Shown here: positions 59,334 to 60,585 of the stretch, piece by piece
How positions within the stretch are numbered: position 1 is the stretch's first letter
Layout: the number at the start of each line of letters is the position of its first letter
Assembly (NCBI GenBank): GCA_015295805.1
Contig: DVEF01000052.1
Coordinates: 1 to 60,585, forward strand
Source: Geminocystis sp. M7585_C2015_104
Lineage (GTDB): Bacteria; Cyanobacteriota; Cyanobacteriia; Cyanobacteriales; Cyanobacteriaceae
Direction of reading: 5' to 3'
Length of the DNA stretch: 60,585 nt
Notes under the pieces: model-generated
Seen by the model: only the letters and a program-made list of their open reading frames with translations
Told to the model about the DNA's origin: nothing
Databases searched by the model: none
Program-made: the position numbers and the translations under genes

Positions 59334-60023
59334 ATGAACTATTACGAGTTATTACAGGTAAAACCCAATGCCACCCCCCAGGAAATCAAACAAGCCTATC
59401 GGCGGCTGGTAAAAAAATACCACCCCGACAGTCAAAGTGACTCTGCCGACCATGAACTCATTGTTAAACTCAATTTAGCCTACGAAGTCCTAAAAGATCC
59501 AGAAAGTCGTCAACTTTACGATAAAACCCTACAAGATAACACCGTCAGCTGGCAAAAATCCCGTCAACAGAAACACAAACAAGCGGCTAAACAACACCAA
59601 AACACCACTCAACAAAGAAAGGCCAAACAGGAAAGTCAACTCAGGTGGTTAAGACAAGTCTATCTGCCTGTTAGTAGTCTTCTCCATTCTATCCTAGAAC
59701 CCCTGGAGGAGGAAATAGAGGCTCTGTCTGCAGATGTGTATGACGAGGAGTTGATGTCATTTTTCCTTGCCTATCTCGAGGATAGCACCCAAGCCTACGA
59801 AAAAGCCAAAAATCTCCTCTCTTCTCAACCCAATCCCAGTCTCTATGCCAATATTGCTGCCAATCTCTATTATTGTCTCAATCACATCCATGACGGCTTA
59901 GAAGAATTAACCCGATTCACCCAAACCTACGAAGAATACTACCTCCACCTGGGCAAAGAATTATTCAACCTGGCAAAGGAAGTCCACTCTCAAGCCTCTG
60001 CCATGGCCAAACGATTTCTCTGA
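59334..60023 (+). CDS. J-domain protein
   Basis: 229 residues. The N-terminal J domain (1-65) has the HPD tripeptide at 30-32 needed to stimulate Hsp70/DnaK, within YHPDSQSDSADHE. A Lys/Gln-rich linker (about 72-100) and a helical C-terminal domain of unknown type follow; the Gly/Phe and zinc-finger domains of full DnaJ are absent. It is a specialised co-chaperone. The frame is open to 59277 inside cysK, but the ATG at 59334 with ACAAGG upstream begins the J domain exactly, so I use it. Confidence 0.9.
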   Translation: MNYYELLQVKPNATPQEIKQAYRRLVKKYHPDSQSDSADHELIVKLNLAYEVLKDPESRQLYDKTLQDNTVSWQKSRQQKHKQAAKQHQNTTQQRKAKQESQLRWLRQVYLPVSSLLHSILEPLEEEIEALSADVYDEELMSFFLAYLEDSTQAYEKAKNLLSSQPNPSLYANIAANLYYCLNHIHDGLEELTRFTQTYEEYYLHLGKELFNLAKEVHSQASAMAKRFL

Positions 60024-60030
60024 TACCCCC

Positions 60031-60061
60031 TTGACGCTCACCCCTTTCTGTTTGTTATAAT
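60031..60061 (+). promoter_or_regulatory. Promoter of tRNA-Thr
   Basis: TTGACG at 60031-60036 and TATAAT at 60056-60061, spacer 19 bases, slightly long. It starts just after the J-domain gene stop. Confidence 0.6.
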
Positions 60062-60094
60062 ATTACCGCTGACCACTCCTCTTCACCTTCACCA

Positions 60095-60167
60095 GCCACC
60101 TTAGCTCAATTGGCAGAGCACTCGACTTGTAATCGAAAGGTTACCGGTTCAAGTCCGGTAGGTGGCT
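60095..60167 (+). tRNA. tRNA-Thr (anticodon TGT)
   Basis: 73 nt, no encoded CCA. Acceptor GCCACCT pairs with AGGTGGC, the anticodon stem CTCGA/TCGAA-type holds TGT at 60128-60130, and the T arm is ACCGG/CCGGT around TTCAAGT. Discriminator T. Confidence 0.96.
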
Positions 60168-60585
60168 TCTATACCCCCACAACAGGGCTAGAAATACCCT
60201 AGTACAGTCTCTCAAGGGAAGACTTCCCGCCCGTCTCCCCCCCCAGTGGTGGGCGGCCCCTTCTGTGTCTCCAGAAATTAAAGGCTTTGGCCCATCCCAC
60301 CAGCCGGGTTTAATTACTAACCCCATTCAGTATAGTCTTGACTGCCCCCTAAGACAAGGGCAGGCAAAAGCAAGGGGCCATAAAAACCTCAAAATTCCCA
60401 CTTGAACCCCTCTTGTTTTCCCCGCCGCAATGGCACAACAAGGCAAATATGTTAACTGCTGCTACTTTCCCTTACTTTCTCATTCCCTTTGGTTCCATAA
60501 AACAAGTCAATAGCACAAAATTTTTACTATTTTCAATTAATAGAAAAGATGATAAACGCCCAATATAAGTGATTAAAATCATCGA
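60168..60585 (+). other. Non-coding right end of the window
   Basis: About 420 bases. The short palindrome GGGAAGACTTCCC near 60216 is the only structure noted. No gene is recognised. Confidence 0.5.

Overview
The window comes from a cyanobacterial chromosome. The evidence is chlD (Mg-chelatase for chlorophyll), flv1 (flavodiiron protein), the phycoerythrin bilin lyases cpeY and cpeZ, a fused thiO-thiG gene, a ValRS carrying the membrane-anchoring CAAD insertion, a cyanobacterial-type gshA, and a system II cytochrome c biogenesis gene of the ycf5 type. cpeYZ implies a phycoerythrin-bearing phycobilisome. I see only two perfect copies of the cyanobacterial HIP1 octamer (5613-5620, 8760-8767). 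I do not assign a genus. No transposase, integrase, phage gene or CRISPR array was recognised.

Layout. 1-12.2 kb is dense housekeeping: the start of a leftward gene cut by the window edge, pheS, a glycosyltransferase, a coiled-coil membrane protein, an RsbW-like ATPase, an alpha/beta hydrolase, hisD, an SDR, malic enzyme, cysH, hisC, glyQ and tRNA-Phe. 12.2-20.4 kb holds a small membrane protein, a two-domain peptide-type ABC ATPase, chlD and leuB, separated by gene-poor spacers; one spacer carries a duplicated copy of the thiO upstream region. 20.4-34.5 kb runs thiO-thiG, ccsA, an oxidoreductase, tRNA-fMet, an S9 peptidase, a secreted Cys-repeat protein, plsY, an LpxB-like protein, a pentapeptide-repeat protein, an unknown protein and a large membrane glycosyltransferase. 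34.5-39.2 kb has no credible gene: it is a 4.7 kb field of degenerate roughly 50-bp repeats whose orientation and strand composition flip near 36.6 kb. 39.2-51.7 kb has a coiled-coil protein, valS, a glycine-zipper protein, mreD, a HEAT protein, an unaccompanied TRAP permease, gshA, and a partial Mrp antiporter operon (E, F, G, a DUF4040-type subunit, B). 51.7-53.8 kb is a second large AT-rich gene desert. 53.8-60.6 kb has flv1, then a leftward cpeZ-cpeY-phycobilisome-domain cluster, cysK, a J-domain protein and tRNA-Thr.

How the genes relate. Photosynthesis is represented by pigment synthesis (chlD), antenna assembly (cpeYZ plus an orphan phycobilisome-domain protein), electron-sink protection (flv1) and cytochrome c maturation (ccsA). 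Sulfur and thiol metabolism is represented by cysH, cysK and gshA, and amino-acid synthesis by hisD, hisC and leuB. These are scattered, not grouped into operons. The clear multi-gene transcription units are mrpEFG-DUF4040-B, cpeZ-cpeY-PBS, cysK-J domain, hisD-SDR and HEAT-dctM.

The most unusual material is non-coding: the 34.5-39.2 kb repeat field, a four-copy dispersed repeat of about 110 bp (two copies at 19.7-19.9 kb, two at 47.6-48.0 kb), and the duplicated thiO leader at 13.85 kb.
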